From: Ariolimax columbianus
Lineage: Eukaryota > Mollusca > Gastropoda > Stylommatophora > Arionidae
Assembly (NCBI GenBank): GCA_036924085.1
Contig: JAVGWX010000007.1
Location: forward strand, 101,340,960-101,404,959
DNA length: 64,000 nt
Reading direction: 5' to 3'
Positions 46,186 to 60,800 of this stretch are shown here, in pieces (the first letter of the stretch is position 1; each line of letters opens with the position of its first letter). The position numbers were made by a program, and so were the translations under genes. The notes beneath the pieces were generated by a model that saw nothing but the letters and a program-made list of their open reading frames with translations, did not search any database and had not been told where the DNA came from.

Positions 46186-49100
46186 CTGATAAGAAAAGAA
46201 CACCAGTTAGATCACTTGCCTCAAACATCTATTTTCAGTGGGCAACAGAATTAAATATCTAGCTCTGTCACTCACAGTCGTCATAAGTAGCTTCAGGCAG
46301 CACCAGTGTTCTTCTGTCACTCACAGTCGTCATAAGTAGCTTCAGGCAGCACCAGTGTTCTTCTGTCACTCACAGTCTTTATTAGTAGCTTCAGGCAGTA
46401 CCAGTGTTATTTTTGCAGGAAGCCTGTACAGAGCATTTATGTGCTCACACAATGCTGGTTTCTAAAGCAAAATTTTCTATTTGGTGGGGTACTAGCCCTT
46501 CTATATGGTGGGGTACTAGTCCTTCTATATGGTGGGGTACTATCTCTTATATATGGTGGGGTACTAGCCCTTCTATATGGTGGGGTGCTAGCCCTTTTAC
46601 ATGGTGGGGTGATAGCCTTCTACATGGTGGGGTGCTAGCCCTTCTACATGGTGGGGGAATAGCTCTTATATATGGTGGGGTACTAGCCATTCTATATGGT
46701 GGGGTACTATCCCTTATATATGGTGGGGTACTAGCTCTTATATATGGTAGGGTACTAGCCCTTCTACATGGTGGGGTACTAGCTCTTATAAATGGTGAGG
46801 TGCTAGCCCTTCTACGTGGTGGGGTGCTAGCCTTCTACATGGTGGGGTGCTAGCCCTTCTACATGGTGGGGTACTAGCTCTTATATTTGGTGGGGTACTA
46901 GCCCTTCTATATGGTGGGGTACTAGCCCTTCTATATGGTGGGGTGCTAGCCTTGTACATGGTGGAGTACTAGCCCTTCTACATGGTGGGGTACTAGCCCT
47001 TCTACATGGTGGGGTACTAGTTCTTATATATGGTGAAGAAGAAGAAGAAGAAGAACCAAGCCAAAGCAAAGAAAGCAGAAACCTACCACGTGTGAGACGA
47101 TGGCAAGTTGTTGTATGTAGGGGCAGAAGACAGTTGAATCTTGGGATTTAGCTCAGAAAATCCTCCCGGAGGAAGCTGAGAGCAACCAGTAATAAACTGC
47201 AGCAATCTAGCCATTTGTTCCTCACTGAAACTGGCGATGATTGTCCAGAACCAATCCAGAACCTGTGATAAATCAACAAGATAATGAACTGAATAGAAAC
47301 TGAAGAAAAAAACAAAAACACAGAACAAACGCATTTCTTATTACTTTTCTTCTTTGTACACTTTCAGGCATCAACTTGAGTTTTTCTAAATATAGCAGAA
47401 TGAGATTATTAGTATCTCCATAGAACATGTCCTGTCAGTAGCTTAGAGGTTAATGACATTACAATGAGATAAACATTTTCACATACAAGTTATACAAGTA
47501 TCACCATAGAATCATTATTTGAAAGTCATTATGCTGCAACATCTTATCAGCAGAAAATGAAGAATAAAACTACATACAATGTAAAAATAGCTGAAATTAA
47601 GAGTCTAATAGGTCAAACTGAAAGAGTAGGTCAGGACACATGGGGGTCTAATAGGTCAAACTGGAAGAGTAGGTCAGGACACATGTGGGTCTAATAGGTC
47701 AAACTGGAAGAGTAGGTCAGGACACATGTGGGTCTAATAGGTCAAACTGGAAGAGTAGGTCATGACACATGGGGGTCTAATAGGTCAAACTGGAAGAGTA
47801 GGTCAGGACACATGGAGGTCTAATAGGTCAAACTGGAAGAGTAGGTCAGGACACATGGAGGTCTAATAGGTCAAACTGGAAGAGTAGGTCAGGACACATG
47901 GGGGTCTAATAGGTCAAACTGGAAGAGTAGGTCAGGACACATGGGGGTCTAATAGGTCAAACTGGAAGAGTAGGTCAGGACACATGGGGGTCTAATAGAT
48001 CAAACTGGAAGAGTAGGTCAGGACACATGGGGATCTAATTGGTCAAACTGAAAAAGTAGGTCAGGACACATGTGGGTCTAATAGGTCAAACTGGAAGAGT
48101 AGGTCAGGACACATGGGGGTCTAATAGGTCAAACTGGAAGAGTAGGTCAGGACACATGTGGGTCTAATAGGTCAAACTGAAAGAGTAGGTCAGGACACAT
48201 GGGGGTCTAATAGGTCAAACTGAAAGAGTAGGTCAGGACACATGTGGGTATAATAGGTCAAACTGAAAGAGTAGGTCAGGACACATGGGGGTCTAATAGG
48301 TCAAACTGAAAGAGTAGGTCAGGACACATGGGGGTCTAATAGGTCAAACTGAAAGAGTAGGTCAGGACACATGTGGGTATAATAGGTCAAACTGGAAGAG
48401 TAGGTCAGGACACATGGGGGTCTAATAGGTCAAACTGAAAGAGTAGGTCAGGACACATGGGGGTCTAATAGGTCAAACTGCGGTGCACACCAATATGCCA
48501 ATCAAGGCAAATGTCACAGAATGACAGAATGCAGCGATTCACACCTCTATGAAAACCAGAGTGATCCCCAAGATAATTGAATGAAGTTGGTTTCCGGCAG
48601 GCCTGAGATCATCCTTTGTCTCGGACAGACGTGAGACTTAACTGTGATTGGTCAGAGTTGATAATGTGAGTCTGATTAATAGAGGGAGTTGAAGTCAAGG
48701 AGATGTATTGAGTTATAAACTAGCGACACAGCGCATTCCATTCTCCGGACGACATACTGCTACTTGCAAAGCCTTGGTGGTGGCAGGAGACTGAAAACGA
48801 ACGCAGAAGAAGAAGGGATGTACTTCATGGGTTTACTAGAGGAAGATTGTGCTTAACAAATCTAATAGAATTCATGGAGGAGGTTACTAAAATCATAGAT
48901 AAAGGGGAGCCAGTGGATGTTATTTATCTAGATTTTGCAAAGGCCTTTGATAGAGTACCTCATAAAAGATTATTTTGAAAGTTAAAATCACATGGAATAG
49001 GTGGGGAAGTTGCCAAACAGATTGGAAATTGGTTAACGGAAAGAAGGCAGAGAGTGGGCATAGACAAGGAGTACTCTTGAGTGGTGTGAAGTGAAAAGTG

Positions 49101-51433
49101 GTGTGCCACAGGGCTCGGTTTTGGGACCAATTTTGTTCTTGATATATAAACGATTTGGACATTGTTAAGGGATCAATGATTGCAAAATTTGCTGATGACA
49201 CAAAACTATGCAGTAGTGTCTCATCTAAAGCGGAAGTGGATATATTGAGGTCGGATTTAGATACAATTCAAGAATGGTCTGTAAGTTGGCAAATGGAGTT
49301 TAATGTAGATAAATGTACAGTCATCCACATGGGTAGATCCAATATGGAACATAATTACAGAATGGGCCAGAACAATATTAGAAAGATAGATAAGGAAAGG
49401 GACCTAGGGGTATAATAGATCATACAGGAAAGGTGAGTGAGCAAGTTAAGGTAGCAGTGAAAAAGACAAATGCAATGTTAGGTATGATAAAAAGAAATAT
49501 TAAACATAAGAGCAAGGAAGTGATCGTCAAACTGTATAATGCATTAGTTAGACCTAGATTGGAGTACTGTGTACAGGTGTAGAGTCCTTATCAAAGAGGG
49601 GATATAAACTTGCTGGAAAGAATACAAAAAAGAGCGACAAAACAGATAGTGGGATTCCAGTTATGAGGAAAGACTGTTTAGAAATGAGAAGAATTCGAGG
49701 TGACAGTACAGGATTATAAGATAATCAAAGGAATGGATAAATTAGACTAACTGGTTTATTAATTCTATTTTGGCAAGAAAGTGTAAATACTTTGGTCACA
49801 TCAAGAGGCACAATGGTCTTAAGAGAACAGTGCTGGAAGGTATGGTGCCAGGCAAAAGGAGCAAGGGTAGACCAAGAAGACAAAGGCACCAAGATATACA
49901 GGAATGCCTAGGTATGACTGTGACATAACCTAAGATGACATCCATGCCCATCTTACCCTGTTAAATGAGGATGACGCCCCAACAACATTATGGTGGAGCT
50001 TGAAATCAGCTATACTACAAGTGCCTGTTCCACACATCAGCAACTGCAGAACAAAAGCACAAGACAATATTACAATTCTCTCTATCTAAAATGCCCCAAA
50101 CTAAATTACCTGTCTCAGTCTAACATGCCCATCTCAGTCTGACATGTCTTAGCCTAACATGTCTTAACCTAACATGTCTTAGCTTAACATGTCTAAGTCT
50201 AACATGTTTTAGCCTAACATGTCTTAGCCTAACCTGTTTTAACCTAACATGTCTTAGCCTAGCACGTCTTAGCCTAACATGTCTTACCCTAACATGTCTT
50301 AGCCTAGCATGTCTTAGCCTAATATGTCTTAGCCTAGCATGTCTTAGCCTAATATGCCTTAGCCTAACATGTCTCAGTTGTTGCTGTTGAATGTCCACAG
50401 TGAGTAATATTACTCTTTTGTGTGCCCAAGGGCATTGAGTGGGGGGTTGCAGCAGTTTCCTTACATGTCGAGAGTGAACTAGGGTCCTCCAGGGTGAAGA
50501 TCAGTGCATCTTCTTCCTCACTACAACTCAAATACAGCGCAAGTTACATCATCAAAACAAAACCGTCTGATGATGTAGCCATCATCGCTGGGCAACTAAC
50601 TAACTTACTAACTAACTAACTAGCTAACTTACTAACTAACTAACTAACTAGCTAGCTAACTAACTTACTAACTAACTAACTACTAACTAGCTAACTAACT
50701 AACTAACTAAATAACTATCTAACTAACTATCTAACTAACTAAATAACTATCTAACTAACTAACTACCCACCTAACTAACTAAATAACTATCTAACTAACT
50801 AACTACCTACCTAACTAACTATCTAACTAACTAAATAACTATCTAACTAACTAACTACCTACCTAACTAACTATCTAACTAAATAACTATCTAACTAACT
50901 AACTACCTACCTAACTAACTTACTAACTAACTAACTAACTACTAACTAGCTAGCTAACTAACTAACTAAATAACTATCTAACTAACTAACTAACTACCTA
51001 ACTAACTATCTAACTAACTAAATAACTAACTACCTGCCTAACTAACTAACTACCTAACTAACTAACTACCTAACTAACTAACTACCTACCTAACTAACTA
51101 ACTACCTACCTAACTAAATAACTATCTAACTAACTAACTACCTACCTAACTAACTATCTAACTAACTAAATAACTATCTAACTAACTACCTACCTACCTA
51201 ACTAACTATCTAACTAAATAACTATCTAACTACCTACCTAACTAACTATCTAACTAACTAAATAACTATCTAACTAACTAACTACCTACCTAACTAACTA
51301 AATAACTATCTAACTAACTAACTACCTACCTAACTAACTATCTAACTAACTAAATAACTAACTAACTACCTACCTAACTAACTATCTAACTAACTAAATA
51401 ACTATCTAACTAACTAACTACCTAACTAACTAT

Positions 51434-51477
<44 letters not shown>

Positions 51478-51797
51478 ATAACTATCTAACTAACTAACTA
51501 CCTACCTAACTAACTATCTAACTAACTAACTAACTAACTACCTACCTAACTAACTATCTAACTAACTAACTACCTAACTAACTAACTACCTACCTACCTA
51601 ACTAACTATCTAACTAACTAACTAACTACCTAACTAACTATCTAACTAACTAACTAACTACCTACCTACCTAACTAACTAACTAACTATCTAACTAACTA
51701 CCTACCTAACTAACTAACTAACTATCTAACTAACTAACTACCTACCTACCTAACTAACTAACTAACTAACTAACTATCTAACTAACTAACTAACTAT

Positions 51798-51840
<43 letters not shown>

Positions 51841-54800
51841 CCTACCTAACTAACTAACTAACTAACTAAATGAAACATAAATGAACAGGATTATGTGAAA
51901 GGATAACACCAAGAAATGGACAGAGAAAAGTTGCCCTAATGCAAGACAAGAGGATATTAGAGAAGGATTCCAGCAAACATTCCATGTGAAGATGGCTGAA
52001 CTGAATTAAGTAGGGCTACAGGGCAACTAGAAAACAGAAGGAATGTGGCACACAGACATCTCTTACCTCCAGCTCGTACTCATCAAATATGCTTAGCAGA
52101 TTCTCGGGTATGAGCTCTGTGTTGAGACCTCGCATGAAACTCTCGATCTCTTCCTTGATTGGGATCACAAGTCGGTGCTGGGCCAATGCATCTAGGTAGC
52201 GCAGCTTGTTGCTGTTAGTCACTATGGTTTTTGAACCATTAGGGATCAAGTCTACCTCCTGAAACAGTAGGCATCACATGAAATGTTGATCAATTCTACC
52301 TCCTGAAACAGTAGGCATCACATGAAATGTTGATCAAGTCTACCCCTTGAAACAGTAGGCATCACATGAAATGTTGACCAAGTCTACCCCTTGAAACAGT
52401 AGGCATCACATGAAATGTTGATCAAGTCTACCTCCTGAAACATTAGACATCCCATGAAATGTTGTACGGAATTCTCTCCAATATCCTTTACTGGTAGTTA
52501 CTTCTTCTTCTTCGTTCTCAATCTCTCGCTCCCAAGCTCTAAAAAGGGCTTTGCAAGTTATGTTGTCTGGAGAACGGAATGCATTGTGTCGCAGTTTACA
52601 GCTTGACTGTGATATTTGCACCTTTAGGTCTAACCCACATATTTCAGAAGGCATTTTTGGGTACCAGGTTAGCCTTCCCTCTTCAATCCTTTCTACTTAG
52701 CCAGTCTGCTCTGTTGCAGCCTGTTATCTAGGATCACCGCGTGGAGGTGTAGAAGGGTCTTGGCAGTTCTGGTTCGCTGGCCCTGAAGTTAGCAGTCAGC
52801 TATGGGTCGCTGACCGCTGCAGCTCATGTGCTGCTCAGCCAATGGTAGGTACTATTAGTTTAGTTTAGTAAGTTTAGTCGAAGAATCAATGTCGTTGCAC
52901 ACAGTTTAAATTCATAAGTGCTTTGTTCTTCTTCATATTATTTGAGAAACTCAGCCAATGCATGAACTCTGTAGCGCAGGCGAGGATCCCGTCATATATT
53001 GTGTAGATTTTTAACAAAATTTTGCCCGAGCAGTGGGCATTAAAGCCTACTTTTTTCTATTTCCAACTGTCGAGGGATTTAAAATGTACGCTACACTGCA
53101 CATGGGCGTCAGATCTCTATTACGCAGAGATCCGAGTAAATACCAGAAAGTCCATGTGAAAAAAACCCGGTCTCCAGTGTGATTTGAACCCGCGACCTCC
53201 AGCACTTGAGGCCAACGTCTTACCTCGAGACCACTCAGGTACTATTAATACAACACTAACTAGATCTCCTCTCCAGCACTTGAGGCCAACGTCTTACCTC
53301 GAGACCACTCAGGTACTATTAATACAACACTAACTAGATCTCCTCTTCTGCAAGTTGAGTAACGAGCAATGCAGATAAGTGATTGGATGTCTCGTTCATA
53401 GCCCATGTGTTAAGTACAGAGGAAATGCAAAAAAGTTTATCAAAAAGTTGATCTGTGTCTGAAACAAACCTTTATTAGCTGCCTCTGCGCATTGTAGACT
53501 TCCTCGGAGAATGTCAGCTCCATGTCATCCACATCGTTGTTCTCAATGTAGGAGATTTTGGTGCTGTAGTATTCTGGGTCATCTGTCTCAAAGTGCTGGA
53601 GATAGAAATAGGTCAAGGCTCTGAACAAACTTGACACCTACTTCTTTGTGACACCTGTGTGTTTGTGACACCTGTATGTTTGTGACACCTGTATGTTTGT
53701 GACACCTGTATGTCTGTGACACCTGTATGTTTGTGACACCTGTATGTTTGTGACACCTGTATGTTTGTAACACCTGTGTTACTATTGTATGGCTTGTGAT
53801 GGTAGGGATCTTGTCCGTCAGCTAAACATGCTGTTGGTGTATCTACTGGTTTATACTTCTAACAAAATGTTTATTAGTTTCACTATCAATGTTTGTGACA
53901 TTTCATTGGCCCAATATAAATGGTTTAAAAGTTTACAACTATATCTAACATGGAGGGTAGCGAGGTCTGGGCTGGATGTCCTGCTCGTTTAAGGAAAGTG
54001 AAGCGTCTAATATAGCCTCTCCTTTCCAGGTATAGAGATTGCAGCTGGATTGACAGTTCAGCTTGTCATCCAGTAGTTTCCATACCAATGGCCTCTCCTA
54101 CATTATTGTGTCCCCAGCAGCACCTTCATGAGGGGCCCCCTGTTTCATACAGAGCCTGCTGAGCGTGACTGAGTACCCGGCGGTATAACTGGGCAGGCAG
54201 ATTGGACTCATTAGCCTTGGTTGGCAGCCAATCTAAGAAAAGGTAAACTCTAACTCTAAACCCGGGTAGACGAAGCTCGTGAGCCTGTTCAGGCAGTTTG
54301 CCTAAGAGAAGGGGAACCCACAAGTCCCAGAGACTGCTGGCTAGTCTTGTGACAATGAGAATATCATTGGATGTCTCGAGTAACTAGCATCTGGGGGCAA
54401 CAACTCCACTGCCTTGTGGAAACCTCAGGAGAGGGTAGGGCTATGGGAGTAAACCCAGACAGAAAATTCGGAGCAGTAGCATCTAAGGCGGATGGTTTCA
54501 AAATTCTGAACTCATTCCGGCAGCTCCTGCAGCTGAACTGGTGCCAAGTTGTCATGCTTTGCATTCCTTTAGATTACACCAGCGAGGCCGAGAGGGGGAT
54601 CCTAGAGTTTGGGCAGCCAAAGGTCTCCATATTCAGCGCCCAAGCTTGTGCCCTGAGAGGCTAGTCACAGGACGTTACCCGCATGGTCTGCAAAGACTGA
54701 GACGTCTATGAATGGATATCTAACATGTCATCATCTATATTTATGATGTAGAAATCCAGGCAATCAAGGTGGCAACCGAGAAACTGTTGAACACCAATCT

Positions 54801-57800
54801 CTATCAACAACTTGTAGTATTTCTGACAGATGCAGAACCAGCACTCCAAGCACTGAAGTCAGGGACACTGCCAGATCTACAGGCTTGACTGTCTGAACTG
54901 AGTAACCAGTGCAAGACTATCATGTAGTGAATACCTTCTCATTGTGGAGTGCCAAGAAACGATAGAGCAGACCGACTGGCAAAGGAGGGTGCTGCAGACT
55001 AGCAGCCAGATGTACCAATTACATACCAACAGAAGACAAGGATGATCAAATCAATCAGAAAGCCACCAACAGTAACAACAAACGATTACCCTGACATAAA
55101 CAGACAAGAGCAAACTGTTGTGTTCTGCCTTAGAACACGACACAATCGACTACACAGCTACACATACACTAAATTGAAAATTGGCAACTCAGCCATGTGT
55201 ACACGCGGACAGGCGCCCAAGACTGCAGATCACATACTACAAAACTGCCCCGAAAATGATATTCTGAGAAAAACCCACTGGTCCAAAGAAGCAACACTGG
55301 AAGAGAAACAACACTGGAAGGGAAACAACACTGGAAGAGACACTATAAGGACCTGTAAGTGAACTACAAAAGACATTGAAGTTTATACAAGAGACAACAT
55401 TGCAGATATAGACATGATATTTTCAAGTGAATGAAGGTAACTCTCTTATTCTCTCTTTGTTACCCCACTCTGAATCACACTCTTGCACAACTTTCACACG
55501 CGCCCTCAGGGTGAGACCCTTCCATTGCACTTTGGTTGGGCTGGCTTCTGAGAGAGCACTAACCTAGCATAGGTACATACAGACGCACACATACATCCAA
55601 GCACTGGTTTATGCATTTTAATATCGCCCAGTTGACTACGGTCTGGGGTGGAATAGGCGCGTCTCCGCCACTAGTGAGACAAACACATGAAATTTTTAAA
55701 AAATTTAAAAAAAAGATATGATAATCCAACATTTGATAATAAAAGTGTTGAGGCCATATTTCTAGCCAAACTACAATTCTGTGGAAACAATACCAAAACT
55801 GAACCAATGTTAAAAAAATAATGTGCAAATATGACAATATGATGCCTGCGGATGCTGAGGCATAATATTTTATGATAGCACAAGTAATTTTGGGGGAAAT
55901 TCACTGAAAAAGTGACAGATAAAAATAAAAAGTGACAGATAATAAATAGTGGCAGATAAAAAGAAAAAGTGACATAAAAATAAAATGTGACATAAAAATA
56001 AAAAGTGACATAAAAATAAAAAGTGACAAAAATAAAGTGACAGATAACAATAAAAAGTGACAGATAAAAATAAAAAGCTTTGAAGAGAGACAATGAGTGG
56101 TTGGTCAAATTTTGGATGTTTTTTAAAATGGGATCCATTTAAAGGGTTTGGATATCTAAAATGACACCTTAAGAACAAGAGGGTACAGCTACAAAAGAAC
56201 CAATGACAGGTCAGATTAGATATTAGGAAATATTTTTTTTTAGTCAGAGAGTGGTGAATGCTTGGAATGCATTGCCACAGGAAGTAGTGGAGGCAGGGAA
56301 AATTAATGAATTCAGGAATAGATTGAATGTGCATAGCTTTTAGAGCAAGGAAATGTAAATGAAACTGGTTGTATACAGACTCTGCAGAGTCATCTAAACC
56401 AGTATAAAGACAGTTTTTATGTTAAGTTTATATGAATTTAAAAAAAAAAAGAACAAGAAAAGTTCCACATGCAAAGAATTTAAAAAAAATGACAATAACC
56501 TTGTATGTGACCCTGAGACCAATTAGTTGAGCCAAAAACGACCTTGAAAATCTAGCTTTGACCAGCTGAGTTCTGCCAAGTGAAGACTCAAACAAACACT
56601 TGCCCACAATTTTTCCTGCAAACTCGTACAACTTGACTTTCTTGTCTGGTGGTCTTTTTGGGTTTGGGTGGACCTACAAAATGATAAAATATGAAAACTT
56701 GTAACCATTTGACACTACTTTTTGTAAGCTTGTAACCATTGAACACTTACTTAAATCAAAAGCAACATGCTTTGATACATGTTGGCAAGTGATATGAAAA
56801 TCAGAAGTTAGAGACATGTAATTGTAGTCAATATGTTTTAACAAACTGAATGTATAGATCCAAGAGAAGTCAGTAAGTAGGTCACACATTCATATGGGAT
56901 AGCTGAAAATGTAGTTGGTAGTTTCTAAAGGTGTCATGAGGTGGTAGTTTCTAAAGGTGTCATGAGGTGGTAGTTTCTAAAGGTGTCATGAGGTGGTAGT
57001 TTCTAAAGGTGTCATGAGGTGGTAGTTTCTAAAGGTGTCATGAGGTGGTAGTTTCTAAAGGTGTCATGAGGTGATAGTTTCTAAAGGTGTCATGAGGTGG
57101 TAGTTTCTAAAGGTGTCATGAGGTGGTAGTTTCTAAAGGTGTCATGAGGTGGTAGTTTCTAAAGGTGTCATGAGGTGGTAGTTTCTAAAGGTGTCATGAG
57201 CTGGTAGTTTCTAAAGGTGTCATGAGGTGGTAGTTTCTAAAGGTGTCATGAGGTGGTAGCAACCAACTATGTTATTACTGAAGGTAGCAGACACTAGGTA
57301 TTGCATACATGTGCGCAGCAGAGATACAAAATGAATATTCAATAGCAAATTCTTCCTGTTTACGATGAGAAGTGTGTAGCGCAAAGCGGTGCAGAACTAG
57401 GTTGATCAATGTTCTCAAAGATGCCCAAAGATGAAGCCCAATCTGGTTGTCTTGTTCATATTGCAACAGAAGTATCTGTGCCGCGGGTGTGGAAGATGAT
57501 TTGAGCTGACAGACGAGTATCGATAGACGGTGTAGCAACTGCAATAGGGTGTTCACATGGTTTAGCAGACAATATAATGCATGATCAAGTGGATTTCCAG
57601 AAAGTGTGGTCATGGTGTGTACTCAGACAGCTGACTGACGGAAACAAATGGGTGTGTCCTTGCAGCATCTCTGTTGATATGAAGAAGAATGAGAAGACAT
57701 ACTATACAGGGTTGTTACTGGAGACAAATCATGGCCGCTTCACTGCCAATCCGAATCAGAGTGTATTTCGAGGCAATGGAAACATTTTTCTTGCCCTTCT

Positions 57801-60800
57801 GCCAAGAAATTCAAGGGTACGCAATCAGCAGGAAAGATTATACTTACAATGTTTTGTGTTTCTCATGAAGTTCTGTTAACTGATTTCCAGAAGAGAGGTG
57901 ACAACGTGAATGCTGCATCATAGTGTCAAGTGTTGTTGATGCTTCGGGATGCTGACTAGAAGAGAACTGCTCCACCAGGACAATCCTAGACCACATATGG
58001 CTCCATTAACCCAGGAGAAAGTTGACCAACTAGAGAGGCAACTTCTCAAATACCCACCCGACAGCCCCACCCCCCCACATGTGATTATCACCTGTTTTGT
58101 GCACTAATAAAAAACCTCAGTGGGAGACATTTCACCAATGACGAAGAGGTTGAAAGTGAAGTGCAAATATAGCTGAGACAGATTTCTATGTTGTATGTTT
58201 CGGTGCACTGATAAAGCGATGGAAAAAGTGTATTAGTGTTGGTGGAAATTATGTTTAGAAATAACGGACAATGTCGGTGCAATAATAAATGGTTTTCCAG
58301 TTCATTTCTCATTTATCAAGGATACAGGCCTTGGAGATGAGATGTTTCCGAAGACTTTTAAACGTCCAGTTCAAAGATCGAGTTACAAATGAGATACGAG
58401 ATAGAATTACAGAAGCAACATGGCCTTTTGAAAACCTCTTGGCAACTGTCAAAAGAAGGAAACTCGCTTGGTACGGTCACGTATCGAGATCAAGTGGTCC
58501 TGCATGGAAAGGTGCAAGGGAAACGACGAAGAGGCCGGCCCAAAAGAGGACAACATAAAAAGAATGGACCAGTCTCCGACCAGAAGAGGCACAGGCAGCA
58601 GCCGTTGACAGAGAAGGGTGGTGTGGGGTTGTGAGGATGTCTTCATGTGTGTCCCAACGACCTCACTGGTTACGGGATGACCTGACCTGATAAATAGCCA
58701 GTTGTGACCTATTGTAACTATAAAATCTACATCATTTGTACAGTGCTCAAGGTTCACATTTCACACAATGAAGTACACTCTAGTGTCAATGAATAATGAA
58801 CAATTTTCTGACGAGTAAATAACATTTCAATAAACATATGAAAGAGAGACAGTCATTAAGTAACAGCAATTGTATTATAAACTGCATGGAAGAGTATGTA
58901 CAATAAAAAAATTTGTTTCAGGAGACTTGTTCTTCTTCTGCATTCGATCTCAATCTCCCGCTACCAAGTCCTGAACAGGGCTTTGCAAATAGCAGGATGT
59001 AGTCCGGAGAAAGGAATGCGTTGTGGTGCTAGTTTACAGTTTGACTGTGATATTTGCACCTTTCAGTCTGACACATTCGTCTTCGGCAGGTTCAGGAGAC
59101 AAAACGACTCTTTAGTAATACAATTGATGAACCATGGAGGCGGAAACCAGCAAGCGTGGCAACTGACAGTGAAACAGCATATCAACCAGTTAGTCCATGG
59201 CAACAAGCAAGTCAATATTAATAAAACCTGCTGTAGATTTCAACTTGAGTCACCATGCCAAGCAAACATGACGACCTTGGTTATATGAAAGTGTGTAGCA
59301 GATGGGCTCCAAGGCAGATGACCATGATGTAATTGAGGTGGTGCAAAATTGGTTACAGGTCACACCAAGAAACTGTTTTATAGAGGGCATCAACTGGCAA
59401 GTGGACCAAGTGTGTTGTCAGGCACGGAGACCATGTTGAAAAATAAGACACAACAAATTTCTGAAATGTAGGTCACCAAATAATAGGTAGCTGAAAACCC
59501 CTACCAAATTTCCAGTGTCAATCAAATACTACGACACGGACAGGTCTACCAAACTCCCGCCCCCTACCAAAACCCCTACCAAATTACCAGCGTCACCCAA
59601 ATACTACGGCACGGACGGGTCTAACCCCCCCCCCCCCCCCACCAAATTACCAGTGTTATCCAAATAGTAAGGCAATTTCAGCCCCCCCCCCAACCCGACC
59701 AAACTAACTACCAAACTAACTAGAAGTCTTAGGAATAATTTAACATGCGATAGTGACACGTTAAACTGACAACCTAAACTTAGACAATAACCTCCCAATA
59801 ATAGCAAAAGTCAAAAGTGAATTCGTCGGCCCACCAAACTTTCCCATGAAACCATTTTCTGACAATTAAAATCCAGACCAGCATTGTTAAAAACGCCCAA
59901 GTACCTAACCTCTGGCTGAACTCTCCGATGTAATGTCTTCTACCTTACTTGCTTAGTGTTCAGATAAAATTAGTTCCCCATTTCTAAGTTACCGTTGGCC
60001 TACAGTGGCAATTTGATCCCTGAATCCCACTTCTGACTGAATCCCTGAATCCCACTTCTGACTAAATCCCTGAATTCCACTTCTAACTAAATCCCCGAAT
60101 CCCACGTCTGACTAAATCCCCGAATCCCACTTCTGACTAAATCCATGAATCCCACTTCTGACTAAATCTAAGAATCCCACGTCTGACTAAATCCCAGAAT
60201 CCCACTTCTGACTAAATCCCTGAATCCCACTTCTGACTGAATCCCTGAATCCCATTTCTGACTAAATCCCTGAATCCCACTTCTGACTAAATCCCTGAAT
60301 CCCACTTCTTACTAAATCCCTGAATCCCACTTCTGACTAAATCCCTGACTCCCACGTCTGACTAAATCCCAGAATCCCACGTCTGACTAAATCCCAGAAT
60401 CCCACGTCTGACTAAATCCCTGAATCCCACTTCTGACTGAATCCCTGAATCCCACTTCTGACTAAATCCCTGAATCCCACTTCTGTCACATGAGTGACAT
60501 TGTCACATACCTATCACATAAGTACAAGCTAATTACTGTCTCTAATCAAACTTGCAAACAAAACTCTTCTCTCTACAACAGAGATTTAAATGACAAACAA
60601 CAATGAGATCACATACCAGCCCCTGTGAGTTGTCTGTGAGTCGTGTGAACAGCTCGGAACTATTCGGGTCAAAAAGTTCCTTGCATAAAACTTCGAACCA
60701 TTCCCTGCTAACTCCACCCCAGTCTAAGCCCTGCTCTCCAGAAAAGACAATCTCAAAGCGTTTGCACCAGTCACATAAATTTAAGTGCTTTGTTGCTTTG

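Noticed and set aside
50120..50398. Arginine-rich 92-residue minus-strand protein ([10 protein letters not shown])
   Set aside because: It is the reverse translation of a 15-bp repeat; frame openness is trivial for a period divisible by three.
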